A stretch of 12,522 bases of DNA from Anaerolineae bacterium (GCA_017303735.1 JAFLCF010000031.1:18759-31280); one strand, 5' to 3'. Numbered from the stretch's first letter, positions 1 to 8,934 are shown. Made by a program: numbers and translations. Notes: generated from the sequence alone by a model not told the origin.

Positions 1-1
1 T

Positions 2-451
2 TTGCCCACCGAAAAAATCGCCGCCGAACTTCTCAACATGATCGCCCAACGCCGCACGGTTCACATCATGGGCGGATTCAGCACACGCCTCTTTGCAGGC
101 ATCAACGCCATCGCGCCGCGCCTTGCAGATTTCATTCTGCTCAACCGTTACAGCGTCATCTTGAAAAAACATCTCATCGATAAAAACTCCACACCGCCAC
201 CGCCCGCCGCATGGATGTTCCCACTGGGCATCACGTTGATGATTCTTTCCACATTGTTATACGGCGGCTTGATCGCGCTGCCTTTCTTTTCAATTCCCAC
301 CGCCACCAAACTCGCCGCCACGCCCCTGCTCATCTTTTTCGGTGAAGCCACCTTCTGGGTCGGCGGCGCGCTGCTCGGCAAAGAAATTGTCACGCGCTAT
401 AAACAATATCTCAACCCATGCAATTGGTTTTGCAAACCCACCGCAGGTTAA
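2..451 (+). CDS. Short-chain dehydrogenase fused to a two-helix membrane 'suffix' domain (3' part only)
   Basis: The reading frame is open from the left edge, so the catalytic Rossmann part of the protein lies outside the window; the TTG at base 2 is probably an internal codon rather than a start. The first ~60 visible residues look like the C-terminal helices of an SDR oxidoreductase (AAELLNMIAQRRTVHIMGGF, then a Leu/Arg-rich helix). After a Pro-rich linker (PPPPAAW) come two hydrophobic segments at about residues 71-95 and 103-125, ending in KEIVTRYKQYLNPCNWF. This tail resembles the small two-helix 'transporter suffix' domain seen at the ends of some membrane proteins, which would tether the enzyme to the membrane. 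The stop is two bases before the glycosyltransferase start, so the two are co-transcribed. The family assignment rests on memory of the C-terminal pattern, and the substrate cannot be told. Confidence 0.6.
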   Translation: MPTEKIAAELLNMIAQRRTVHIMGGFSTRLFAGINAIAPRLADFILLNRYSVILKKHLIDKNSTPPPPAAWMFPLGITLMILSTLLYGGLIALPFFSIPTATKLAATPLLIFFGEATFWVGGALLGKEIVTRYKQYLNPCNWFCKPTAG

Positions 452-453
452 TA

Positions 454-1683
454 ATGAAAACTCTCGTCTTCGCTCCCGAAACCATCAACATCGCCGAAAC
501 CACACGCATGGTCGAAATCGCCAAAGCCGTACGCGAACATTTCCACTGCATCTTCTTCGGCTACTCCGACAAGTTCTCGCACCTCATCACTGAAGCAGGC
601 TTTGAATTCAAACGCATGGAACCCAGGCTGACCGATGCCAAGATCGAACATCTCTGGAAGGTGGATAGAGGCGAATCGTTCGCCGACCCGTTCACAGTCG
701 AAGAATTGAGGCGGCGCGTGGATGGAGAATCCCGCCTCTTTCTGGACCTCAAGCCTGCCGCCGTCGTCATGGGCTTTACCCTGTCTGTGACCTTGTCTGC
801 GCGCAAGGCGGGCGTGCCGTTGGTGTACTTCATGCCTTTCCCATTGACACGACCGTTTCTCGAAGCAGGCATGGCGGAATGGCCAGACATGTTTGATTAC
901 GCGTTTATGCGTTTCATTCCCAAATCCACGCGTGACCGCTGGATTAATGACTGGTTCAAAAGCACCAAACTGTGGATCCGTCCCTTTGAAAAGTTATCGA
1001 AGGAATACGGCATCAAGCCCATCCAAAAGCTAGTGGACATTTACGAAGGCGATTACAACCTCGTCACCGACATCCCCGACCTGACAGGCGTAAAAGACCT
1101 GCCGCAAAATTGGCAATATGTTGGTCCCATCTTCGCGCATCTCAACAGCGATGTACCACAAGAGATTTTGAATCTGCCTAAAGACAAACCTCTCGTTTAT
1201 TGCGCCATGGGAAGTTCTGCCAACCGCGCCATCCTGCGCACCGTGTTGAAAAGTTTTGACGGCGCGCCCTACACCGTGATCGCCCCAATGAAAGCGCATT
1301 TTAAAAAAGAAAAACTACACATCCCCTCGAACGTTTTGCTCTACGACTGGCTGCCCGCAGACAAGGTCAACCCGCTGGCAGATGTGGCAGTCATCCACGG
1401 CGGACAAGGAACCGTGCAAACTGCCTGCGCTTCAGGAACGCCTTTTGTGGGCATCGGTTTGCAGCCCGAGCAGGAAGCCAACATCGATATGATCGTCCGT
1501 CAGGGCAGCGCCATCCGCTTGAGCAAACGCTATTTCACCCGCGAGAAGATTCTTGAGTCAATTGAGTCTTTATTGAAGGATGAAAATACCCGTCAACGCG
1601 CGAAAGAGATTCAAACTCTCTCGAATGCATGGGATGGGACAAAAAATGCAGGACAATTTTTGATCCAAAAGTTTGGTAATTAA
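454..1683 (+). CDS. GT1-type (UGT/MGT-like) glycosyltransferase
   Basis: A 409-residue GT-B fold glycosyltransferase, expected to move a sugar from a nucleotide-sugar to a lipid or small hydrophobic acceptor. An in-frame ATG at 418 lies inside the upstream gene; I chose the ATG at 454 because it follows the upstream TAA by two bases and opens a standard beta-strand start (MKTLVFAPETINIAETTR). The C-terminal half has the nucleotide-sugar site: LVYCAMGSS at about residue 250, the YDWLP strand, and HGGQGT at residues 315-320, followed by GIGLQPEQEAN, which resembles the PSPG-type donor-binding box. The N-terminal loop that carries the catalytic His (GH motif) in many family members reads NIAETTR here, a variant lacking that His. 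The position between a membrane-tethered dehydrogenase and an integral membrane protein suggests a lipid, carotenoid or glycolipid product, but the acceptor is unknown. Confidence 0.85.
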   Translation: MKTLVFAPETINIAETTRMVEIAKAVREHFHCIFFGYSDKFSHLITEAGFEFKRMEPRLTDAKIEHLWKVDRGESFADPFTVEELRRRVDGESRLFLDLKPAAVVMGFTLSVTLSARKAGVPLVYFMPFPLTRPFLEAGMAEWPDMFDYAFMRFIPKSTRDRWINDWFKSTKLWIRPFEKLSKEYGIKPIQKLVDIYEGDYNLVTDIPDLTGVKDLPQNWQYVGPIFAHLNSDVPQEILNLPKDKPLVYCAMGSSANRAILRTVLKSFDGAPYTVIAPMKAHFKKEKLHIPSNVLLYDWLPADKVNPLADVAVIHGGQGTVQTACASGTPFVGIGLQPEQEANIDMIVRQGSAIRLSKRYFTREKILESIESLLKDENTRQRAKEIQTLSNAWDGTKNAGQFLIQKFGN

Positions 1684-1686
1684 ATT

Positions 1687-1693
1687 CAGGAGA
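1687..1693 (+). promoter_or_regulatory. Ribosome binding site deciding the start at 1697
   Basis: CAGGAGA lies three bases before ATG 1697 and just downstream of the glycosyltransferase stop. It favours 1697 over the in-frame ATG at 1673. Confidence 0.7.
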
Positions 1694-1696
1694 ATC

Positions 1697-2287
1697 ATGA
1701 AAACCAATATCGAATGGACATACTCCGGCAAACCGGATGGCTTCTTTGGCACCGGCGCGACTCAAGCAGAACAGAATATCGTCTGGCTGTTTGGCATACT
1801 TTCCACTGCCCTACTTGGCTGGTTCTGGTGGCACAATGCCATGGACTGGTCTTGGTGGCAATATGCCATTGCCCTCTTGCTCGCCTTGGATGTGCTGGGC
1901 GGCGTTGTCGCCAATTCACTCAACAGTTGCAAACGTTTCTATCACTCCCCCGTGCAACCCGAAGAGACGGGGTTCACAGCGCTGGCAAAGAATCATTTTA
2001 TCTTTACTGCATTGCATGTACATCCGATTATTATCGGTTTGCTTTTTGGAAACATGAATCTGAGCTATGGAGCGATCTGGTATTTCGTTCTTGTCGCATT
2101 CAGCGGAAATATTTTGCGAATGCCGTTATATTTGCATCGCCCCATTGCCATGGGAATTATCATGCTGGCTATTCTAGTGAATTATTACGTCATTCCGCCA
2201 GTAGCTGGGTTTGAATGGTTCATCCCTGCCTTGTTTCTAAAAATCGTGTACGGGCATATTGTGCAAGAAGAACCCTATCGCGCTTAA
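1697..2287 (+). CDS. Unrecognised polytopic membrane protein (196 aa)
   Basis: Start chosen at ATG 1697 because CAGGAGA (1687-1693) sits four bases upstream; an earlier in-frame ATG at 1673 overlaps the glycosyltransferase and lacks such a site. The protein opens with a soluble segment (MKTNIEWTYSGKPDGFFGTG), then has about five to six hydrophobic stretches near residues 27-45, 53-70, 99-115, 120-138, 150-170 and 175-188. It is rich in Trp in the first helix (WFWWHNAMDWSWW) and holds a His cluster (residues ~94-108, HFIFTALHVHP) plus YLHRP at the next loop, which could bind a metal or heme; that is speculation. I do not recognise the family. It lies 13 bases behind the glycosyltransferase and closes the operon, so a role with the dehydrogenase and glycosyltransferase in a membrane or lipid pathway is likely. 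Confidence 0.8.
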   Translation: MKTNIEWTYSGKPDGFFGTGATQAEQNIVWLFGILSTALLGWFWWHNAMDWSWWQYAIALLLALDVLGGVVANSLNSCKRFYHSPVQPEETGFTALAKNHFIFTALHVHPIIIGLLFGNMNLSYGAIWYFVLVAFSGNILRMPLYLHRPIAMGIIMLAILVNYYVIPPVAGFEWFIPALFLKIVYGHIVQEEPYRA

Positions 2288-2292
2288 ACGAA

Positions 2293-2320
2293 CAGGACGG
2301 CTTTCGCCGTCCTGTCTTTT
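2293..2320. terminator. Shared intrinsic terminator between convergent operon and glpK
   Basis: CAGGACGGC at 2293-2301 pairs perfectly with 2306-2314 around a TTTC loop, followed on the plus strand by TCTTTTTA. It starts five bases after the stop of the membrane protein. On the minus strand it follows the glpK stop and is trailed by TTCGTTT, so it can serve both directions, with the plus direction the stronger. Confidence 0.85.
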
Positions 2321-3807
2321 TATTCAACCCAATCGAAGGTCCGTGTGACCGCTTTCTTCCAGCCCGCGTACAAACTTGTGCGGGTCTTTGTATTCATATC
2401 TGGCTTCCATTCTTTATCCTGCCCCCAATTCTTTTTCAATTCATCGGTATCCTTCCAAAACCCAACCGCCAGCCCAGCCGCATATGCCGCGCCAAGAGCC
2501 GTGGTTTCTGCCACTTTGGGGCGCACCACCGGCACGTTCAAAATATCAGACTGGAATTGCATCAGCATCTCATTGAACACCATGCCGCCATCCACTTTCA
2601 AGGTGCGGAGCTTGACGCCCGAATCCTTTTCCATGGCGTCCAACACTTCACGGGTCTGGTAAGCGGTTGCTTCCAATGCAGAACGAGCAACATGCCCTTT
2701 ATTGACATAACGGGTCATGCCCACGATCACGCCGCGCGCATCAGACTTCCAGTAGGGGGCGTACAGTCCGCTAAAGGCAGGGACGAAATAAATGCCACCG
2801 TTATCATCCACTGTCTTCGCAAGCTCTTCCACATCAGAAGATTTTTCGATCAAGCCCAAGTTGTCACGCAGCCATTGCACAAGCGCGCCAGCAATCGCAA
2901 TCGAACCTTCCAAGGCATAGACCGGCTTCTTATCGCCGATCTTGTAACCAAGGGTAGTCAATAGACCTGCTTTGCTCTGAACAGGCTTCTCACCGGTGTT
3001 CATTAACATAAAGCAACCCGTGCCATATGTGTTCTTCGCTTCGCCTGCTTTGAAACAAGTCTGACCAAAGAGCGCAGCGTGTTGATCGCCCAAGTCTCCC
3101 GCCACCGGCACCCCACGCAGCGGAGCCCCTGCCCCCACATAACCATACACCTCTGAAGATGATTTGATCTCCGGCAACATCGCACGCGGAATACCCATCA
3201 CCTTTAAAATTTCAGCATCCCAATCCAAAGACTTGAGATTCATCAACATCGTGCGTGAGGCGTTGGTCACATCGGTCACATGCGTACCGGTCAATTTCCA
3301 AATGATCCAGGTATCCATATTCCCAAAAAGCAGGTCACCTTTTTTCGCACGTTCTTTTGCACCTTTTACATTTTCCAAAATCCATTTGATCTTGGGTCCA
3401 GAAAAATAGGTAGCCAGCGGCAGCCCGGTCTTTTTTCTAAAACGATCCTGCCCGCCTTGTTTAGCAAACTTGGAAATAATTGCATCCGTCCGCGTATCTT
3501 GCCAGACAATGGCGTTGTATACAGGTTCGCCGGTATTCTTATCCCACACCAAGGTGGTTTCACGTTGGTTGGTCACACCGATGGCTGCAATATCCGCAGA
3601 CGAGAGTCCGCTTTTTGCCAAAGCGCCAGCCATCACTTCCTGCGTGCGCTGCCAGATCTCCAAGGCATCGTGCTCCACCCAGCCCGGTTTGGGGTAGATC
3701 TGCTTATGTTCTTTTTGGTCTACTGCAACCACATTTCCGTTGTGGTCAAAAATAATAAAACGAGTACTGGTCGTGCCCTGGTCGATCGCGCCAACGTATT
3801 GAGTCAT
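2320..3807 (-). CDS. glpK: Glycerol kinase
   Basis: Cytoplasmic enzyme that phosphorylates glycerol with ATP to sn-glycerol 3-phosphate, the entry into glycerolipid synthesis and glycolysis. The 495-residue length is normal for the FGGY family. Visible marks: the phosphate loop [10 protein letters not shown] (9-16 core), the glycerol-contacting R82-E83 in [18 protein letters not shown] near 133-139, the catalytic Asp241 in [10 protein letters not shown], the [12 protein letters not shown] segment, and [19 protein letters not shown] in the C-terminal domain. ATG 3807 is preceded by GGAGG (3815-3819) at seven bases. The stretch [21 protein letters not shown] lacks the His (YHFYG) that the phosphotransfer protein HPr phosphorylates in enterococcal and bacillary GlpK, so PTS activation of that type is unlikely. 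No glycerol facilitator, glpD or glp regulator gene lies next to it. It is separated from upstream katG by two hairpins. Confidence 0.97.
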   Translation of the reverse strand: MTQYVGAIDQGTTSTRFIIFDHNGNVVAVDQKEHKQIYPKPGWVEHDALEIWQRTQEVMAGALAKSGLSSADIAAIGVTNQRETTLVWDKNTGEPVYNAIVWQDTRTDAIISKFAKQGGQDRFRKKTGLPLATYFSGPKIKWILENVKGAKERAKKGDLLFGNMDTWIIWKLTGTHVTDVTNASRTMLMNLKSLDWDAEILKVMGIPRAMLPEIKSSSEVYGYVGAGAPLRGVPVAGDLGDQHAALFGQTCFKAGEAKNTYGTGCFMLMNTGEKPVQSKAGLLTTLGYKIGDKKPVYALEGSIAIAGALVQWLRDNLGLIEKSSDVEELAKTVDDNGGIYFVPAFSGLYAPYWKSDARGVIVGMTRYVNKGHVARSALEATAYQTREVLDAMEKDSGVKLRTLKVDGGMVFNEMLMQFQSDILNVPVVRPKVAETTALGAAYAAGLAVGFWKDTDELKKNWGQDKEWKPDMNTKTRTSLYAGWKKAVTRTFDWVE

Positions 3808-3828
3808 GAGTGTGCCTCCAATGGATTA

Positions 3829-3834
3829 ATTGTA
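3829..3834 (-). promoter_or_regulatory. Candidate -10 element for glpK
   Basis: TACAAT on the minus strand, 21 bases before the glpK ATG, lies within the tail of the upstream terminator. No good -35 hexamer is found 16-18 bases further up (AATTCA at 17). It would give a very short leader beginning just before the GGAGG site. Weak. Confidence 0.25.
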
Positions 3835-3876
3835 AAACAAAAAATCGGAATTGAATTTTTTGAATTCAATTCCGAT
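3834..3876 (-). terminator. Hairpin with U-tract directly ahead of glpK
   Basis: The arms 3844-3857 and 3863-3876 are perfect 14-base complements around a five-base loop, and on the minus strand the stem is followed by TTTTT-G-TTTT (3843-3834). This is a typical intrinsic terminator for transcription coming from katG. It ends only about 26 bases before the glpK start codon, so it could also act as a leader attenuator for glpK. Confidence 0.8.
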
Positions 3877-3901
3877 GGGATTACAGACGAATAAATTACC
3901 C

Positions 3902-3932
3902 GCTCTGGCAGGGGCTAAGCCCCTGCCAGAGC
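3902..3932. repeat. 31-base perfect palindrome just after katG
   Basis: Arms 3902-3916 and 3918-3932 are perfect 15-base complements around a single central base, giving a GC-rich stem six bases after the katG stop. It is not followed by a T-run on either strand, so it may stabilise the katG transcript end, assist the second hairpin as a terminator, or be a copy of a dispersed repeat. Confidence 0.75.
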
Positions 3933-3938
3933 CACTAC

Positions 3939-6173
<2,235 letters not shown>

Positions 6174-6190
6174 TCAAATTTTCCACTCTC

Positions 6191-6219
6191 ATTGTATAAC
6201 TTTGAAGTATAGATGTAAA
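6191..6219 (-). promoter_or_regulatory. katG promoter
   Basis: On the minus strand, -35 TTTACA (6219-6214), a 17-base spacer, and -10 TACAAT (6196-6191); each hexamer matches the sigma-70 consensus at five of six bases. Transcription would start near 6184, giving a leader of about 50 bases before the katG ATG. The -35 directly abuts the OxyR-type site at 6220-6256, which is the geometry of OxyR-activated promoters. Confidence 0.7.
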
Positions 6220-6256
6220 ATATAGAAATCCTATAAAAGCGATAGAAAGAAACTAT
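6220..6256. promoter_or_regulatory. OxyR-type operator between katG and oxyR
   Basis: Four tetranucleotides at seven-base gaps: ATAT 6220-6223, CTAT 6231-6234, ATAG 6242-6245, CTAT 6253-6256. The published OxyR pattern is ATAG-N7-CTAT-N7-ATAG-N7-CTAT, so 15 of 16 defined bases match with exact spacing. The site touches the katG -35 element and ends ten bases before the oxyR start codon, so it could activate katG and repress oxyR. Another ATAG at 6222-6225 is out of register by two bases. Confidence 0.75.
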
Positions 6257-6266
6257 AACAAAATCT

Positions 6267-7151
6267 ATGGAAATCCACCAACTCACCTACTTTGTCGCCG
6301 TCGCCGAAACGGGAAGTTTCAGCCGCGCCGCCGAACGTTGCAACATTGCCCAGCCTTCGCTCAGTCAGCAGATCCAAAAACTGGAACAGGAGTTGGGGGA
6401 GCCGCTCTTCGACCGCCTCCCCCGCAAAGTCGTCCTCACCGATGCCGGGCGTACTCTGCTACCGCGCGCCGTCAGCATCCTCAGCGATCTACAAGACATC
6501 AAACATACATTGAACCAAAACATGGATGCCGGTCACGGCTTGCTGAATGTCGGCTTCATTCCCACCATTGCCCCATTCGTCCTGCCACGCGTCATCAAAC
6601 GCTTTAGTCAGGAATTCCCGAACGCCCGCCTCAGCGTGCAGGAAGACCTCACCGAAACCATCGTCCGCAACCTGTTGGATGGAAAACTGGATGTTGGCAT
6701 CACCAGTATGCCGATCCGACACCGGCTCATTCAAACCGAAGAATTGTTGACCGAACCGCTGTTGGTTGCATCTGCAAAAGAGAACGACTTCATCACCCAC
6801 GCATCCATCCACGTAAAGGAACTGGATGACTTCCCCTTCATCGCGCTCAGTGAAATGCACTGCCTCGGCGAACAGGTGCAATCCTTCTGCCATCGGCAAA
6901 ATCTGGAATTGAAGATCGTCTGCGATACGTCGCAACTTACCACGGTCAAAAATTGTGTTGAGATCGGTTTGGGTGTTTCTCTCGTCCCCCGCGCATTGGC
7001 TCTGAGCGATTCAAGCCAGCAAGTTAATTATCGTCCGCTCAACGGAGCCGCGCCGCAACGCAAGATCGCCGCAGCCACCCACGCCGAGCGAACCCCGTCT
7101 TTTCTGGCAAAGAAATTCATCGAGATCGTGCGCGAAGAATATCCTAAATAA
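6267..7151 (+). CDS. oxyR: OxyR peroxide-sensing LysR-type regulator
   Basis: LysR-type transcription factor of 294 residues: N-terminal winged helix (MEIHQLTYFVAVAETGSFSR, then SLSQQIQKLEQELGEPLF) followed by a periplasmic-binding-protein-like regulatory domain. The regulatory domain has EMHCLGEQVQSFCHR, which aligns with the E. coli OxyR redox segment HCLRDQAMGFC; by codon count the two cysteines are residues 199 and 208, identical to the E. coli numbering of the disulfide pair that forms on peroxide exposure. That separates it from generic LysR proteins such as CynR or BenM. Divergent arrangement with katG and a matching operator support the assignment. No clear Shine-Dalgarno sequence precedes ATG 6267, so translation may be weak or the leader very short. 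A perfect inverted repeat follows its stop. Confidence 0.93.
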   Translation: MEIHQLTYFVAVAETGSFSRAAERCNIAQPSLSQQIQKLEQELGEPLFDRLPRKVVLTDAGRTLLPRAVSILSDLQDIKHTLNQNMDAGHGLLNVGFIPTIAPFVLPRVIKRFSQEFPNARLSVQEDLTETIVRNLLDGKLDVGITSMPIRHRLIQTEELLTEPLLVASAKENDFITHASIHVKELDDFPFIALSEMHCLGEQVQSFCHRQNLELKIVCDTSQLTTVKNCVEIGLGVSLVPRALALSDSSQQVNYRPLNGAAPQRKIAAATHAERTPSFLAKKFIEIVREEYPK

Positions 7152-7194
7152 ATCAAAGAGAGGTTCACAGGTTTTTGGTGAACCTCTCTTTGAT
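7152..7194. terminator. Bidirectional terminator hairpin between oxyR and aquaporin
   Basis: Arms 7152-7168 and 7178-7194 are perfect 17-base complements around a nine-base loop. The stem begins immediately after the oxyR stop and lies 21 bases beyond the aquaporin stop on the other strand, so it can end both convergent transcripts. The flanking runs are only partly T-rich (ATTTCC on the plus side). Confidence 0.75.
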
Positions 7195-7215
7195 ATTTCC
7201 AATCCTAATTTCAGA

Positions 7216-7953
7216 TTATTTTTTCGCTTTGACAGTCATTTTGCGAGCAACCGCTTTTTTGACCGGAACTTGCACTTCTTCAACTTTTTCAATCTCGGGC
7301 TTGCTCAAGAAATTAAACAAAAGCACAGCCAATGTCGCGCCGATCAACGGACCAAAGAGATAGATCACATACGTGTAAGGATTTGCTAAACTCGGCGCAG
7401 TATAAATTGCAGGACCCAATGTGCGTGCGGGGTTGAGGGATGCACCTGTCAGAGGTCCACCAACCAGGAAGGCAGCGGTCAGCGTCATACCAATTGCAAA
7501 ACCAGCCATTGAACTGCCTCTGCCTGCCACCGCCGCATGCAAATAAACGCTAATCAACAAAAAGGTGAGTACCACTTCAACCAACATGGCCAATACAGGA
7601 TAATCATTTGTCAACACGCCAACCGTTGCGCTTGCGTTGATCGAACCACTCAACGTGGTTGCGATCAAATGAAGCAAGCCCGCCGCCGAGATCGCACCAA
7701 CGACCTGAGCCAGCCAATAAAACACTGCCTCACTCCATTTCAACGCGCCCTGCAAAGCAAGCGCAAATGTCACAGCAGGGTTGATGTGCATTCCAGAAAT
7801 ATGACCGAATGTGTAGTACAAGGCCGCCAGAATAATTCCATGCGCCAGCGCAACCCCCACCAGCCCCGCATTAGACGCGCCCGCTCCAGCACCGATGAAT
7901 ACCAGCGCAAACGTGCCAATAAACTCGGCAAGAAAAACTTTCGAATTGAACAT
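7216..7953 (-). CDS. Aquaporin (MIP family) with Lys-rich C-terminal tail
   Basis: Six-helix membrane channel of 245 residues. Start placed at the ATG ending at 7953 (MFNSKVFLAEFIGTF), preceded by GGAGGA at 7957-7962; an in-frame ATG 14 codons earlier has no such site. Two NPA boxes are intact: N58-P-A in SGMHINPAVTF and N174-P-A-R in GASLNPARTLGPA. A Thr rather than Asp follows the NPAR arginine, so this is an aquaporin rather than a GlpF glycerol facilitator, despite glpK about 3.4 kb away. By my alignment to E. coli AqpZ the selectivity filter is His38, Phe162, Ala171, Arg177 instead of Phe-His-Thr-Arg; a His at the first position is typical of plant tonoplast aquaporins. The tail after residue ~216 is charged and ends KKAVARKMTVKAKK, cytoplasmic by the usual topology. 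It follows fmt by 51 bases on the same strand and may be read from it. Confidence 0.93.
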   Translation of the reverse strand: MFNSKVFLAEFIGTFALVFIGAGAGASNAGLVGVALAHGIILAALYYTFGHISGMHINPAVTFALALQGALKWSEAVFYWLAQVVGAISAAGLLHLIATTLSGSINASATVGVLTNDYPVLAMLVEVVLTFLLISVYLHAAVAGRGSSMAGFAIGMTLTAAFLVGGPLTGASLNPARTLGPAIYTAPSLANPYTYVIYLFGPLIGATLAVLLFNFLSKPEIEKVEEVQVPVKKAVARKMTVKAKK

Positions 7954-7956
7954 GCT

Positions 7957-7962
7957 TCCTCC
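7957..7962 (-). promoter_or_regulatory. Aquaporin ribosome binding site deciding the start
   Basis: GGAGGA on the minus strand, three bases before the ATG at 7953 (up to five if GGAG is taken as the core). It favours MFNSK over the longer open frame starting at 7995. Confidence 0.75.
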
Positions 7963-8004
7963 ATGAGATGATTTGATAGTTGTAACCCGCCACAACTTGA
8001 TGTG

Positions 8005-8922
8005 CTACGACGATTCCCAATTCCTCGCGCCGGATAAAAACGCCTTCCCGGGCATCATCTTCTTGCCCGGCGGCTGGACTTCCTCCAGGATCAAGACGCC
8101 ATCCGCACACCGTACCGCGGGTCTTCCTTCGACGATGAGCCTGCTTCCAACCTTCAAGCCGTTTGCTTCGCCGACAACGCCCCGCCCCACTTTGAGCAGA
8201 TTGCCTTCCCACTCGAACCACGCCCCGGGCCACGGGTTCATCGCGCGAATGCGACGCTCCAATTCAATGGCAGAGTGATTAAAGTCCAATCGCCCATCTT
8301 CTTTTTTGAGCATCGGCGCATAGGTCATGCCTTCTTCGGGTTGAGGCTGGGGAGTCAGTTTGCCTTCCATGTAGGCAGGCAGGGTTTCAATAAGTAAATC
8401 CGCTCCCAGCGTGGCTAAAGCTTCGAAGAGCGAACCAGCCGTATCGTCCGGTTTGATGCGGATTTTTTTCATCGCCAGCATGGGACCGGTATCGAGTCCC
8501 ACATCCATTTTCATGATGGTCACGCCCGTCTCTTCATCCCCTGCCAGCACAGCAGCATTGATGGGTGCCGCACCGCGCCAACGCGGAAGCAATGAAGCAT
8601 GGACGTTGATACAGCCGTACTTTGGCAAGTCCAAAACATCTTTTTTGAGAATCTGCCCGAAAGCTGCCACGACGATGAGATCAGGATTCCATGTTTGAAG
8701 CTGCTGCATGGCTTCGGGCTCGCGCAATTTCTGCGGCTGCATCACGGGGATGTTCAATTCCTGCGCCAATAATTTAACCGGCGGCGCTTTGAGCTCACGT
8801 CCGCGCCCCGAGGCGCGGTCTGGCTGGGTAACGACACCCACAACCTGATAATTTTTTGCAAGAGATCGTAGGGTAGACAGTGCAAAATCTGGCGACCCCA
8901 TAAAAACGATACGAGTTGACAT
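8005..8922 (-). CDS. fmt: Methionyl-tRNA formyltransferase
   Basis: Cytoplasmic enzyme that formylates Met-tRNA(fMet) with 10-formyltetrahydrofolate for translation start. 305 residues, normal for Fmt. The N-terminal formyltransferase domain shows MGSPDFALSTLRSL, TQPDRASGRGRELKAPPVK (the tRNA-binding loop region), AAFGQIL, and the catalytic trio N106 and H108 in INVHASLLPRWRGAAPINAA and D144 in MDVGLDTGPML. The C-terminal OB-like domain starts near residue 205 (DFNHSAIELERRIRAMNPWPG). No def, priA or rsmB neighbour is present, unlike many genomes; the next gene downstream is the aquaporin. No Shine-Dalgarno sequence is visible ahead of ATG 8922; a TAAAAT element lies six bases upstream, so a leaderless transcript is possible. 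Confidence 0.97.
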   Translation of the reverse strand: MSTRIVFMGSPDFALSTLRSLAKNYQVVGVVTQPDRASGRGRELKAPPVKLLAQELNIPVMQPQKLREPEAMQQLQTWNPDLIVVAAFGQILKKDVLDLPKYGCINVHASLLPRWRGAAPINAAVLAGDEETGVTIMKMDVGLDTGPMLAMKKIRIKPDDTAGSLFEALATLGADLLIETLPAYMEGKLTPQPQPEEGMTYAPMLKKEDGRLDFNHSAIELERRIRAMNPWPGAWFEWEGNLLKVGRGVVGEANGLKVGSRLIVEGRPAVRCADGVLILEEVQPPGKKMMPGKAFLSGARNWESS

Positions 8923-8928
8923 GTGCGA

Positions 8929-8934
8929 ATTTTA
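8929..8934 (-). promoter_or_regulatory. Candidate -10 for a leaderless fmt transcript
   Basis: Minus-strand TAAAAT six bases before the fmt ATG, with no Shine-Dalgarno in between. The upstream -35 position (TGCATA at 17 bases) is poor, so the call is tentative. Confidence 0.3.

Noticed and set aside
1714..2214. 166-codon alternative plus frame inside the membrane-protein gene
   Set aside because: Out of frame with the gene that has the ribosome site and membrane helices. Translation is Arg/Cys/His-rich and patternless.
2215..2964. Open frame of 249 codons on the plus strand over the glpK 3' half
   Set aside because: Antisense to glpK and overlaps the membrane-protein gene and terminator. 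No ribosome site or family pattern.
6489..6935. 148-codon minus-strand frame within oxyR
   Set aside because: Antisense shadow of a gene whose DNA-binding and redox motifs are clear.
7216..7953. Glycerol facilitator (GlpF) as the identity of the channel, given glpK in the window
   Set aside because: The second NPAR is followed by Thr rather than the Asp of glycerol facilitators, and the gene is not adjacent to glpK.
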